The position numbers were made by a program, and so were the translations under genes. Positions 12,630 to 21,485 of a DNA stretch of 64,000 nt are shown piece by piece (positions within the stretch are counted from its first letter, which is position 1; every line of letters begins with the position of its first letter). Source of the DNA: Aureimonas sp. Leaf427 (lineage in GTDB: Bacteria; Pseudomonadota; Alphaproteobacteria; Rhizobiales; Rhizobiaceae); assembly GCF_001425485.1 (NCBI RefSeq), contig NZ_LMQW01000001.1, positions 533,016-597,015 of the forward strand, read 5' to 3'. The notes under the pieces were generated by a model that saw only the letters and a program-made list of their open reading frames with translations, ran no database searches and had not been told where the DNA came from.

Positions 12630-12771
12630 GGCACCCCCCTCTGCCTGCCGGCATCTCCCCCGCAAGGAGGGAGATCAGGCTTACCTCTGCCGTAACGAGT
12701 TCGATCTGCCGCCAAAGCTGCCGATCTCCCTCCTTGCGGGGGAGATGTCCGGCAGGACAGAGGGGGGTGCC
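12630..12771. repeat. Dispersed inverted-repeat element, copy 1
   Basis: Left arm begins GGCACCCCCCTCTGCCTGCC and runs into CATCTCCCCCGCAAGGAGG. The right arm from about 12722 is its near-perfect reverse complement, ending in GAGGGGGGTGCC. The central loop is about 40 bases. It lies between the convergent ends of ftsI and guaD. The same arms recur at 15632, 21452, 28010 and 42236. Confidence 0.9.
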
Positions 12772-12807
12772 TCCCTCAGACCTCCCCAAGCCCCGATCGA
12801 CCCGCTT

Positions 12808-14202
12808 TTACTGCTGATCCCCCAGCGGATCGAACCCCGGCTCGGCGAGGCTCGGCGCGTCCGGCCGCTCCGGCAGGGACGGCCCGTCGAAGTTCTGCCG
12901 GTCGTGGCGCTTCACGCCGGCCGCATAGGTCGCGACCACCGAGCGGTCGTCGCCCATGGTCAGAAGAACGAAGAGCTCCTCCGCCAGCGTCTCGCAGCGG
13001 CCCATGCGCCGGCGCATGGCCGGCGTCGCGCCGGTGTCGAGCACGACGAGATCGGCCTCCAAGCCGGGCTTCAGCGAGCCGATCCTCGCCCCCAGCCCCA
13101 TCGCCTCGGCATTGCCGGCGGTCATCATGTGGAAGGCCTCGAAGGCCGGCAGTGTCTGCCCCTTCAGCGCCAGGACCTTGTAGGCCTCCGCCCCCGTGCG
13201 CAGCATGGAATAGCTGGTGCCGCCGCCGATATCGGTGGCGAGCCCGATCCGCGCGCCGGCCGCCGCGACCGCCGCCCGGTCGAAGAGGCCGGAGCCGAGG
13301 AAAAGGTTCGAGGTCGGGCAGAAGACCGCCGTCGCCCGCCGCTCGCCGAGCACGGCCAGCTCGCGCGCCGTCAGATGGATGCAGTGCCCGAACAGCGCCT
13401 TCTCGCGAACGAGGCCATGCGCCTCGTAGACGTCGAGATAGTCGCGGGCCCAAGGGAACAGCTCCGCCACGAAGGCGATCTCGGCGAGGTTCTCGGAGAG
13501 ATGCGTCTGAATGTGCATGTCCGGAAACTCGGCGGCCAGCGCCCCCGTCGCCTCCAGCTGCGCCTTCGTCGAGGTCGGCGCGAAGCGCGGCGTGATCGCG
13601 TATTCGAGCCGCCCCTCGCCGTGCCAGCGCTCGATCAGCGCCTTCGACTGGTCGTAGCCGGACTGCGGCGTGTCGAGCAGCGCCGCCGGCGCGTTGCGGT
13701 CCATCATGACCTTGCCCGCGACCATGCGCAGATCGCGGCGCCGAGCCTCCGCGAAGAAGGCGTCGACCGAGACGGGATGGCTCGTGCAGTAGACCGCGGC
13801 CGTCGTCGTGCCCGAGCGCAGGAGTTCGTCGACGAGGAAGACCGCCGCCTCGCCCGCGACCTCGGGATCGCCATAGCGGCTTTCCTCGGGAAACGTATAG
13901 CGCGCCAGCCATTCCATCAGTTCGGCCCCGTAGGAGCCGATCACCTGCGTCTGCGGCATGTGGAGATGGGGATCGACGAAGCCGGGCATCACGAGATGCG
14001 GCCGGTGGTCGATCACGCGCGCGCCCTCGGGCAGGCCGGCCAGCAGCTCGGACGCCGCGCCGATCGCGGTGATCCTGCCGTCCTCCAGGCGAAGAAGCCC
14101 GTCTTCCACAAAGACCGGCGCGCCGCCCTCGGCCACGGGCTCGAACGAGATCAGCCGGCCGCGGATCGCGGTGACGGTGGATGGGGCGGGAAGAATGGTC
14201 AT
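12808..14202 (-). CDS. guaD: Guanine deaminase
   Basis: The gene encodes 464 residues of the amidohydrolase superfamily. It deaminates guanine to xanthine, feeding xanthine dehydrogenase encoded upstream in the same run. Zinc ligands are readable in GFVDPHLHMPQ (HxH), THLSEN, GHCIHLT and ATDIGGG; the PTSNLFLGSG segment is typical of bacterial GuaD. The ATG at 14202 (MTILPAP) fits the family start; 15 further in-frame codons upstream look non-coding. It is the last gene of the minus-strand purine run, 148 bases after puuD. Confidence 0.95.
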   Translation of the reverse strand: MTILPAPSTVTAIRGRLISFEPVAEGGAPVFVEDGLLRLEDGRITAIGAASELLAGLPEGARVIDHRPHLVMPGFVDPHLHMPQTQVIGSYGAELMEWLARYTFPEESRYGDPEVAGEAAVFLVDELLRSGTTTAAVYCTSHPVSVDAFFAEARRRDLRMVAGKVMMDRNAPAALLDTPQSGYDQSKALIERWHGEGRLEYAITPRFAPTSTKAQLEATGALAAEFPDMHIQTHLSENLAEIAFVAELFPWARDYLDVYEAHGLVREKALFGHCIHLTARELAVLGERRATAVFCPTSNLFLGSGLFDRAAVAAAGARIGLATDIGGGTSYSMLRTGAEAYKVLALKGQTLPAFEAFHMMTAGNAEAMGLGARIGSLKPGLEADLVVLDTGATPAMRRRMGRCETLAEELFVLLTMGDDRSVVATYAAGVKRHDRQNFDGPSLPERPDAPSLAEPGFDPLGDQQ

Positions 14203-14350
14203 GATGTCGGCTCCGACGAAATCGCTCTCACGATGGACGGAACTCACCCCATCGACGACGAAGACTCCCGCGGTCGAAACCCGGAAGACGTCCCTCCGGT
14301 CGGCTCGACACCCGTTGGGCGCGAGAGGACGAGGGACGGAGACCCTCTAT

Positions 14351-15580
14351 CTAGCTGATTCCCAACCACTGCGCGAGCACCTCTCGCTCGGCCGGCTCGA
14401 GGCCGGTGATGTTGCCGGGCGGCATGGCATGGCTGCGAACCGCCTGCGCCGAGATGCGGGCGGCGTTGAAGATCATGTCGTCCGGCGTCTCCAGATAGAC
14501 GAGCTTGGGCGCATGCGAGAGGCCCGGCCAGAGCGGCTCGCGCTGGTGGCACATGGAGCAGCGCGACTGCACGATGCCCTGAACCTCTTCGAAATCAGGC
14601 GAGGCCGCGAGCGCGACCTCCGGGTCCTTGCGCCATTCCCGCGCCGCGCCTTCCACCGGCTCCGGCGCGGAACGCCAGCCCGGCGAGCCCGACAGGGTGA
14701 TGACGGCGGCGAAGAGAAGACCCGCCACGACCCAGCACCACCAGAGCTTCTGGTGCGTCTTGTGGAACGTGTTGAAATAGTGCCGGATCACCGCGCCCAT
14801 CAGCAGCACGAGGCCGGCGATCGCCCAGTTCCATTCCGTGGCGAAGGCCAGCGGATAGTGGTTGGAGAGCATGAGGAAGACGACGGGCAGCGTCAGGTAG
14901 TTGTTGTGGAGCGAGCGCTGCTTGGCCTCCGCGCCGAGCCGCGCCTCCGGCACCTTTCCGGCCTTCAGGTCGGCCACCACGATGCGCTGGTTCGGGATGA
15001 TGATCATCGCGACGTTCGCCGTCATGATCGTCGCGATCATCGCGCCGGTGTGGAGCATCGCGCCCCGGCCGGAGAAGAGCTGCGAGAAGATGTAGCTGGC
15101 CAGGACCACGTAGAGGAAGAGCGCGGCGAGCAGCACCGTGTCGTTCTTCTTCAGCGGCGACTTGCAGAGATAGTCGTAGACGACCCAACCGAGCGCGAGG
15201 CCCACGACGCCGATCGCGGTCGCGCTCCAGGGCGAGAGGTCCGCGCGCTCGGGATCGATCAGATAGAGCTCGGCGCCGAGATAGTAGACGAGGAAGAGCA
15301 GCGCGAAGCCCGACAGCCAGGTCGCGTAGCTCTCCCATTTGAACCAGGTCAACTCCTCCGGCATATGCGCCGGCGCGACCATGTATTTCTGGATGTGGTA
15401 GAACCCGCCCCCATGCACCTGCCACGCCTCGCCGCCGACGCCCGGCACCGGCTCGCGCTGCCGGCGCAGGCCGAGATCGAGGGCGATGAAGTAGAAGGAC
15501 GAGCCGATCCAGGCGATGGCGGTCACGACATGCAGCCAGCGCACGGCGAACTGCAGCCATTCGGAAATGTAGGTGCCCAT
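14351..15580 (-). CDS. puuD: Membrane-bound urate oxidase with C-terminal cytochrome c
   Basis: The gene encodes 409 residues. An N-terminal membrane domain with about eight helices (starting EWLQFAVRWLHVVTAIAWIG) carries several conserved His/Trp positions. The C-terminal tail has a haem c motif C341-S-M-C344-H345 with a later Met (SHAMPPG) as likely axial ligand. This is the PuuD urate hydroxylase architecture, oxidising urate to 5-hydroxyisourate and passing electrons to the respiratory chain instead of oxygen. No cytosolic uricase or HpxO is seen, while uraH in the same run handles the product. It sits between the BMP-type binding protein and guaD. Confidence 0.95.
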   Translation of the reverse strand: MGTYISEWLQFAVRWLHVVTAIAWIGSSFYFIALDLGLRRQREPVPGVGGEAWQVHGGGFYHIQKYMVAPAHMPEELTWFKWESYATWLSGFALLFLVYYLGAELYLIDPERADLSPWSATAIGVVGLALGWVVYDYLCKSPLKKNDTVLLAALFLYVVLASYIFSQLFSGRGAMLHTGAMIATIMTANVAMIIIPNQRIVVADLKAGKVPEARLGAEAKQRSLHNNYLTLPVVFLMLSNHYPLAFATEWNWAIAGLVLLMGAVIRHYFNTFHKTHQKLWWCWVVAGLLFAAVITLSGSPGWRSAPEPVEGAAREWRKDPEVALAASPDFEEVQGIVQSRCSMCHQREPLWPGLSHAPKLVYLETPDDMIFNAARISAQAVRSHAMPPGNITGLEPAEREVLAQWLGIS

Positions 15581-15631
15581 GGGCAAGGCCTCGCAGCGGG
15601 TTCGCCATTGAACAGGTAAGCGACGGCGGGA

Positions 15632-15773
15632 GGCACCCCCCTCTGCCTGCCGGCATCTCCCCCGCAAGGAGGGAGATCAGGCTGATCGCAGACGTCGAAA
15701 CTGACGATCTCCGTCTTTGCGGGGGAGATCGCGGCCCCCTCGACAAGGGCTCGGAAGGCCAGAGGGGGGTGCC
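15632..15773. repeat. Dispersed inverted-repeat element, copy 2
   Basis: The left arm is identical to copy 1 for about 50 bases. The right arm is diverged: after GCGGGGGAGATC an unrelated stretch of about 30 bases precedes the conserved AGAGGGGGGTGCC end. It lies between puuD and the binding-protein gene, inside what looks like one transcription unit. Confidence 0.85.
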
Positions 15774-15808
15774 TCGCACCCGCCCCCGAACCCGCTGGGC
15801 GCCGCCCC

Positions 15809-16903
15809 TTACGACGCGACGCCTTCCACGTACCAATCCATCTTCAGCAAATCGGCGTCCGGAACGACCGTGCCCGCCGCGATCTTCTCGGCGCCGGACT
15901 GGTCCTTGATGGGGCCGGTGAAGATGTTGAAGGTCCCCGCCTTCGTGTCGTCCACGACCTTCTGCGCGGCCGCCTTCACGTCCTCCGGCATCTTGGCGTT
16001 GAAGGGGCTCATCTCGACGAAGTCCTCCTTCATGCCGCCCCAGACGTCGCCGGGCTTCCAGCTGCCGTCGAGGATCGCTTGAACGGAGGAGACGTAGTGC
16101 GGCCCCCAATGGTCGACGATCGCCGTCATATGGGCGTTGGGCGCGAAGCTCGTCATGTCCCAGGCCTGACCGAAGGCGATGGCGCCGCGCTTCTCGGCCT
16201 CCTGCAGCGGACCCGGCGAATCCGTGTGCTGCGTGATGGCGTCCGCGCCCTGGTCGATCAGCGCGGAGGCGGCCTGCGCCTCCTTGGCGGGATCGTACCA
16301 GGAGTTCACCCAGACGACCTGCGTGGTGAAGGCCGGGTTGATCTTGCGGGCGGCGAGCGTGAAGGCGTTGATGCCCATCACGACCTCGGGGATCGGGAAG
16401 GAGGCGACGTAGCCGCCCTTGCCCGACTTCGACATCATGCCGGCGATCGTGCCGAGCACGGCGCGGCCTTCGTGGAAGCGCGAATTGTAGATGCCGAGAT
16501 TGGCGCCGGTCATGTAGCCGGTCGCATGCTCGAACTTCACGTCCGGGAACTGCTTGGCGACCTTCACCGTCGGCTGCATGAAGCCGAAGGACGTGGCGAA
16601 GACGATGTCGTTGCCCGCCTGCGCAAGTTGGCGGATGACGCGCTCGGCGTCGGGCCCTTCCGCGACGTTCTCCACGAAGCTCGTCTCGACCTTGTCGCCG
16701 AGCTTCTCGACCAGGAACTTGCGGCCCTGGTCGTGGGCGAACGTGTAGCCGAAGTCGCCGACGGGGCCGACATAGACGAAGGCGGCCTTGACCTTCGCCT
16801 TCGGCTCCTGCGCGAAGACGCGCGTCACCATGCCGGGCATGGCGGAGGCGGCAAGCAGCGTGGCGCCCGTGCCCATCAGGCGGCGGCGTGTCAGATCGAT
16901 CAT
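15809..16903 (-). CDS. BMP-family ABC transporter substrate-binding protein (purine/nucleoside type)
   Basis: The gene encodes 364 residues. It starts with a twin-arginine-like signal (LTRRRLMGTG, ending VFAQ), so export to the periplasm is expected. The body is a BMP/Med-family sugar- or nucleoside-binding fold with VYVGPVGDFGYTFAHDQGR and AGMMSKSGKGGYVASFPIPEVV. Together with the two permeases and the duplicated ATPase upstream it forms a complete importer. Co-location with guanine deaminase, xanthine dehydrogenase and urate oxidase points to purine bases or nucleosides as substrate; this is inferred from context. Confidence 0.9.
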   Translation of the reverse strand: MIDLTRRRLMGTGATLLAASAMPGMVTRVFAQEPKAKVKAAFVYVGPVGDFGYTFAHDQGRKFLVEKLGDKVETSFVENVAEGPDAERVIRQLAQAGNDIVFATSFGFMQPTVKVAKQFPDVKFEHATGYMTGANLGIYNSRFHEGRAVLGTIAGMMSKSGKGGYVASFPIPEVVMGINAFTLAARKINPAFTTQVVWVNSWYDPAKEAQAASALIDQGADAITQHTDSPGPLQEAEKRGAIAFGQAWDMTSFAPNAHMTAIVDHWGPHYVSSVQAILDGSWKPGDVWGGMKEDFVEMSPFNAKMPEDVKAAAQKVVDDTKAGTFNIFTGPIKDQSGAEKIAAGTVVPDADLLKMDWYVEGVAS

Positions 16904-16938
16904 GGAAGTCTCCTCTCGAAAGGCGGGATCGTGAAGCG

Positions 16939-17865
16939 TCAGGCGCTCGCCCGGAAGGGCTGGCCGAGGCAGGCGGGGGCCGCCGTCGCCCGTCCCTTGC
17001 GCCCGATCGAGATCAGGGCGAGGACGAGGATGGTGGCGAGATAGGGAAGGCTGGACAGGAATTCGGGCGCCAGCATGGAGAAGCCCGCGGCCTTGGCCTG
17101 CAGCTCCAGCGTCAGCACCGCGCCGAAGAGATAGGCGCCCAGAAGCAGCCGCGCCGGACGCCAGGAGGCGAAGACGACGAGCGCGATGGCGATCCAGCCG
17201 CGCCCCGCCGTCAGCCGCTCCGCCCACATGGGCGTCAGCACCAGCGAATAGTAGGAGCCCGCAAGCCCCGCCATGGCCCCGCCGAAGAGCACCGCGAGAT
17301 AGCGCACCTTCAGGACGGGATAGCCGATCGAATGAGCGGCGCTGTCGGATTCGCCGATCGCCCGCAGCACCAGCCCGGCGCGCGAATGCTTGAGGAACCA
17401 CCAGACCGCGACGGTGAGGACGAGCGCCAGATAGACCAGCGGCGAATGGCCGAAGACGAGGCGCAGAACGGGATCGGCAGCGAGCTCCGGCGGAAAGAGC
17501 AGCCCGAGCGTTCCGGTCGTGATGCCGACGAAGGGCGCTCCCGCGAGCGCCGAGACGCCGGTGCCGAAGATCGTCAGAGCCAGCCCGGTCGCGACCTGAT
17601 TGGCCGTCAGCGTCAGCGTCAGATAGGCGAAGATCAGCGAGGCCGCCGCGGACGCCCCCATGGCCGCGACGGCGCCGAGCGCGGGCACGCCGGTCGTCAC
17701 CGAGACGGCGAAACCCGTCACCGCGCCGATCAGCATCATGCCTTCGACGCCGAGATTGAGAACGCCCGACTTCTCGACCACCAGCTCGCCGAGCGCCGCG
17801 ATCAGGATCGGCGTCGCGGCGGCCGCGACCGTCATCAGGATGGAGACGAGAAGCGCGGTCGTCAT
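16939..17865 (-). CDS. ABC transporter permease, nucleoside/purine type (second permease)
   Basis: The gene encodes 308 residues and is almost entirely hydrophobic, with about eight to nine membrane segments. It has the family segment VVEKSGVLNLGVEGMMLIGA near the N terminus and the coupling-region sequence RAIGESDSAAHSIGYPVLKVRYLAVLFGGAMAGLAG. This is the NupQ/YufQ-like branch of BPD_transp_2. The ATG at 17865 overlaps the stop of the other permease as ATGA. It is followed after 35 bases by the binding-protein gene. Confidence 0.92.
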   Translation of the reverse strand: MTTALLVSILMTVAAAATPILIAALGELVVEKSGVLNLGVEGMMLIGAVTGFAVSVTTGVPALGAVAAMGASAAASLIFAYLTLTLTANQVATGLALTIFGTGVSALAGAPFVGITTGTLGLLFPPELAADPVLRLVFGHSPLVYLALVLTVAVWWFLKHSRAGLVLRAIGESDSAAHSIGYPVLKVRYLAVLFGGAMAGLAGSYYSLVLTPMWAERLTAGRGWIAIALVVFASWRPARLLLGAYLFGAVLTLELQAKAAGFSMLAPEFLSSLPYLATILVLALISIGRKGRATAAPACLGQPFRASA

Positions 17866-18989
17866 GCGGCGGCTCCCTCGCCGGCGGATGCGTTGGCGGA
17901 CGATGCCGGTGCGGCGGCGACGGGCGCGGACGGGCGATCCGTCGTGATCCGGTAGCGCACCAGGATATCGGCCGCGAGTAGGAAGAAGAGCATCATAGCC
18001 TGGAAGACGCCGGCGGCCGCCGCTGGCAGGCCGATGGTCGTCTGCGCGGTCTCGCCGCCGACATAGGTCAGCGCCAGAACCAGCGCGGCGAGAAGAATGC
18101 CGCCCGGATGCAGCCGCCCGAGAAAGGCGACGATGATCGCGGTATAGCCGTAGCCCGTCGGAAAGGCCGGCACCATCTGCCCGAAGGGCCCGGCGACCTC
18201 GAGCACGCCGGCCAGCCCCGCGGCCGCCCCGCCGAGCGCGAGCGCCAGCCAGACCGTGCGCTTCTCGTAGAATCCGCCATAGCGCGCCGCATCCGGCGCC
18301 AGGCCGACGACGCGGAGCTGAAAGCCCGTGACCGTGCGCGCGATGAAGAACCAGACGGCGAGCCCGAGCGCGGCGGCGATCGGAATGCCGATATGGATCA
18401 GCGTTCCCGGGATCGCGATCGGCAGCGTCTGCCATTCGGAAAAGAGCACCGTCTGCGGGAAGTTGAACCCCATCGGGTCCTTCCAGGGCCCGCGCATCAG
18501 ATAGTAGAGAAGCTGGATCGCGACGTAGTTCAGCATGAGGCTGGACAGGATCTCGTTCACGCCGAGCTTCGTCTTGAGAAAGGCGGGGACCGCCGACCAG
18601 ACGATGCCGCCCAGGACACCGCAGACGATCATGGCCGGCAGAATCCAGGCGCCCGTCATCTCGTGCGTGGCGAGCGCGAGGCCGGTGCCGGCGAGACCGC
18701 CCAGCACATACTGCCCCTCCGCCCCGATGTTCCAGACATTGGCCCGAAAGCCGACCGACAGCCCGATGGCGATGATCGCGAGGGGCGCTGCCTTCACCAG
18801 GAGGTCCTGCCAGCGATAGGCCGAGAGGAGCGGCGAGACGAAGATCTGCCAGATCGCGCCGAGCCCGTCATAGCCGAGCGCCGTGAAGACGACCGCGCCC
18901 GCGACGACGGTCGCCAGAACCGCGATGACCGGCGAGGCCAGCATCATCGCGCGGCTCGGCACGAGCCGCTTCTGCAGCTTAAGCCCCAT
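17862..18989 (-). CDS. ABC transporter permease, nucleoside/purine type (first permease)
   Basis: The gene encodes 375 residues, with about nine hydrophobic segments and an Ala-rich hydrophilic C-terminal tail. It contains VGFRANVWNIGAEGQYVLGGLAG and LKTKLGVNEILSSLMLNYVA, typical of the NupP/YufP-like permease that pairs with the shorter permease downstream. Its start overlaps the end of the ATPase gene by 11 bases and its stop overlaps the next permease, so the transporter genes are translationally linked. Confidence 0.92.
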   Translation of the reverse strand: MGLKLQKRLVPSRAMMLASPVIAVLATVVAGAVVFTALGYDGLGAIWQIFVSPLLSAYRWQDLLVKAAPLAIIAIGLSVGFRANVWNIGAEGQYVLGGLAGTGLALATHEMTGAWILPAMIVCGVLGGIVWSAVPAFLKTKLGVNEILSSLMLNYVAIQLLYYLMRGPWKDPMGFNFPQTVLFSEWQTLPIAIPGTLIHIGIPIAAALGLAVWFFIARTVTGFQLRVVGLAPDAARYGGFYEKRTVWLALALGGAAAGLAGVLEVAGPFGQMVPAFPTGYGYTAIIVAFLGRLHPGGILLAALVLALTYVGGETAQTTIGLPAAAAGVFQAMMLFFLLAADILVRYRITTDRPSAPVAAAPASSANASAGEGAAA

Positions 18990-20520
18990 GCGGCACCGCC
19001 TCCGGCAGGACGGCGCCCGGAGCGGGCTCGGCGCCGTGCACTCCGCCCATCAGGAGCCCGATCTCCTCGATCGAAACGCCCTTCACGTCCATCACGCGCG
19101 ACAGGCGCCCCTCGTTGATCACCGCGATCCGATCGGAGAGTTCCAGAAGCTCGTCGAGATCCTGGCTGATGACGACGATCGCGGCACCTTTGGCGACGAG
19201 GTCGATCATGGCTTGGCGGATGAAGCCGGCGGCGCCGGCATCGACGCCCCAGGTCGGCTGGGAGACGACGAGCACGGTCGGCGCCTGCCCGATCTCGCGA
19301 CCCATGATGAACTTCTGCAGATTGCCGCCGGAGAGGCTGGAGGCCAGCGCCTTGGGCCCCGTCGTGCGCACGCCGAAGGCCTCGATCACGGAACTGGCAT
19401 AGGCGGTCGCGGCGCCCGGCTTCAGGAAGCCGCGCGAGCTGAGCGAACGCCGCGTGCGGGCCGAGAGGATGGCGTTTTCCATGAGCGACATGCCGGGCAC
19501 GGCGGCATGGCCGTTGCGCTCCTCCGGCACGGTGGAAAGTCCGCGCCGGCGCCGCGCGGTGACGCCGAGATGGCCGATGGGGGCACCGTCGATCGCGATC
19601 GTGCCCGACGACGGCTTCTCGCCGGCGAGCACAGCCACCAGCTCGTTCTGCCCGTTGCCCGCGACCCCGGCGATGCCAAGGATCTCGCCCCCGCGCACGC
19701 TGAACGCGATGTCCTTCAGCGCCGTGCCGAAGGGCTCCGCGCCCGGCGCGGACAGGCCGGAGACGGCGAAGCGCTCGGGCCCGTAGACGCGGGCCTCCTT
19801 CGAGGACAGGTCCTTCAGCGCCCCGCCGATCATCATCTCGGCCATGGAGCGCGTCGTCTCCTCGCGCGGATCGCAGGTGGCGACGACCTTGCCGAAGCGA
19901 AGGATCGTCGCGCTCTCGCAAAGGGCTTTGATCTCGCCGAGCTTGTGGGAAATGTAGAGAATCGAGCAGCCGCCGGAGCTCAGCTTTCTCAGCGTCTCGA
20001 AGAGCTTCTCCACCTCCTGCGGCGTCAGGACCGAGGTCGGCTCGTCCATGATGAGGAGCTTGGGATCGGTCAGCAGCGCGCGCACGATCTCGATGCGCTG
20101 GCGCTCGCCGACGGAGAGCGTGTGCACGTCGCGATGGGGATCGAGCGCGAGGTCGTATTGCGCCAGCACCGAGCGGATGCGCGCTTCGAGCTCCCGGCGC
20201 GGGGGCGGATTGTCCATGCCGAGCGCGATGTTCTCCAGAACCGTCATCGCCTCGAAGAGCGAGAAGTGCTGGAACACCATGCCGATGCCGAGCCGGCGCG
20301 CCTCGCGCGGGCTGTCGATGACGACCTGCTTGCCGTCCCAGAGGATGGCGCCCTCGTCGGCGCGCTGCACGCCGTAGATGATCTTGACCAGCGTCGACTT
20401 GCCCGCCCCGTTCTCGCCGAGCAGCGCATGGATCTTGCCGGGAGCGACGGAGAAGGACACGTCGGAATTGGCGACGACGCCCGGGAAGCGCTTGGTAATA
20501 TGGGCGAGTTCAAGTCGCAT
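18979..20520 (-). CDS. ABC transporter ATP-binding protein with two nucleotide-binding domains (purine/nucleoside type)
   Basis: The gene encodes 513 residues: two fused ATPase domains as in the RbsA/YufO group. Domain 1 has Walker A GENGAGKST, a signature TLSVGERQRIEI and Walker B LLIMDEPTSVLT. Domain 2 has a degenerate Walker A (GVAGNGQNEL), signature SLSGGNLQK and a Walker B-like VLVVSQPTWGVD where Glu is replaced by Gln. Asymmetric ATP sites of this kind are normal in the family. The ATG at 20520 (MRLELAHITKRFPG) is the family start. It overlaps the end of xdhC by 11 bases, tying transport to xanthine dehydrogenase maturation. Confidence 0.93.
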   Translation of the reverse strand: MRLELAHITKRFPGVVANSDVSFSVAPGKIHALLGENGAGKSTLVKIIYGVQRADEGAILWDGKQVVIDSPREARRLGIGMVFQHFSLFEAMTVLENIALGMDNPPPRRELEARIRSVLAQYDLALDPHRDVHTLSVGERQRIEIVRALLTDPKLLIMDEPTSVLTPQEVEKLFETLRKLSSGGCSILYISHKLGEIKALCESATILRFGKVVATCDPREETTRSMAEMMIGGALKDLSSKEARVYGPERFAVSGLSAPGAEPFGTALKDIAFSVRGGEILGIAGVAGNGQNELVAVLAGEKPSSGTIAIDGAPIGHLGVTARRRRGLSTVPEERNGHAAVPGMSLMENAILSARTRRSLSSRGFLKPGAATAYASSVIEAFGVRTTGPKALASSLSGGNLQKFIMGREIGQAPTVLVVSQPTWGVDAGAAGFIRQAMIDLVAKGAAIVVISQDLDELLELSDRIAVINEGRLSRVMDVKGVSIEEIGLLMGGVHGAEPAPGAVLPEAVPHGA

Positions 20521-21415
20521 GGGGCGCCGCTGATGCTGAAATGGTCGAACCCTCCGTCTGCCCACTATTGCATCGGCGTTTCGACTTCGCCAAGGGCGCC
20601 CCGACATTTTCCTCGCGTTTCGCGAGCAGAACCTGCGCCAGTTCCGCGACCGTCAGCGCGGCGATGACCTCGGGCCGCTTGTCGCGCAGGGCCGACCCGC
20701 CGATCGGCAGCGTCAGCCCGGCGATCAGGCTCTCCCGACCCGCCTCGCGCAAGCGCCGCAGAAAGGTCGCGCGCTTCGTCGCCGAGCCGATCATGCCGAC
20801 ATAGGCCGCGTCGCCCCGCGCCAGAGCCGCCTCGGCGATCAGGAAATCCAGCGCGTGATCGTGCGTGACGACGACATAGGCCGTGCCGGGCTCGGCCTTC
20901 GCGACGGCCTCCTCCGGGACCGCGAGCGCCCGCGCGTCGAGCCCCTGCGGCAGGTCCGCCAGCCGCTCCGGCCGCGTGTCGACGACTCCCGTTCGAAACG
21001 GCAGCAGCATCAGCGCCCGCGCCAGCGCCTGCCCCGTATGCCCCGCCCCGAAGACGAGCACCGCCGGCAACCGCTTCAGCCGCTCCGCCTCCCGCGCCTC
21101 CTCGGCCGCGAGCAGCGCTCCGTCGGCGCGGGCAAGCTCCAGCCGCACCCGCCCGCCGCAGCACTGGCCGATCGCCGGCCCGAGCGGCACGTCGAGCCGG
21201 GCCGCCCCGCGCCCCTCTGCCACCATCGCCCGCGCCTCGTCGATCGCCATCAGCTCCAGCCGCCCGCCCCCGACCGTCCCGACCGCCGCGTTCGCCGTCA
21301 CCAGCATCGCCGCGTCGGTCTCCCGCGGCGTCGAACCGAGCGCCTCGGCGACGCGGACGAGAACCGCAGGGGTGCCGGCGGCGACGGCCGAACGGAGGGC
21401 GGGGAGGACGGTCAT
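20510..21415 (-). CDS. xdhC: Xanthine dehydrogenase accessory protein XdhC
   Basis: The gene encodes 301 residues. The N-terminal XdhC/CoxI domain has GSTPRETDAAMLVT, VGGGRLE and GQCCGGRVRLEL; a Rossmann-type domain follows with VLVFGAGHTGQAL. XdhC binds molybdenum cofactor, promotes its sulfuration and inserts it into XdhB. The C-terminal about 30 residues run past the usual family end. It follows xdhB after 70 bases that contain a half-copy of the dispersed repeat. Confidence 0.93.
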   Translation of the reverse strand: MTVLPALRSAVAAGTPAVLVRVAEALGSTPRETDAAMLVTANAAVGTVGGGRLELMAIDEARAMVAEGRGAARLDVPLGPAIGQCCGGRVRLELARADGALLAAEEAREAERLKRLPAVLVFGAGHTGQALARALMLLPFRTGVVDTRPERLADLPQGLDARALAVPEEAVAKAEPGTAYVVVTHDHALDFLIAEAALARGDAAYVGMIGSATKRATFLRRLREAGRESLIAGLTLPIGGSALRDKRPEVIAALTVAELAQVLLAKREENVGAPLAKSKRRCNSGQTEGSTISASAAPHAT

Positions 21416-21451
21416 CGGATAGCGGAACGGTCGGAGGGGCCGTCGGCGGGA

Positions 21452-21484
21452 GGCACCCCCCTCTGCCTGCCGGCATCTCCCCCC
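21452..21484. repeat. Half-copy of the dispersed inverted-repeat element
   Basis: Only the outer part of the left arm is present, matching copies 1 and 2 for 33 bases, including the GGCGGGA lead-in just before it. The match stops one base before the xdhB stop codon at 21486-21488. Confidence 0.8.
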
Positions 21485-21485
21485 A

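Noticed and set aside
12630-12771. Insertion sequence with terminal inverted repeats
   Set aside because: The arms flank only about 40 bases, with no transposase and no obvious target duplication in any copy. Better described as a palindromic repeat.
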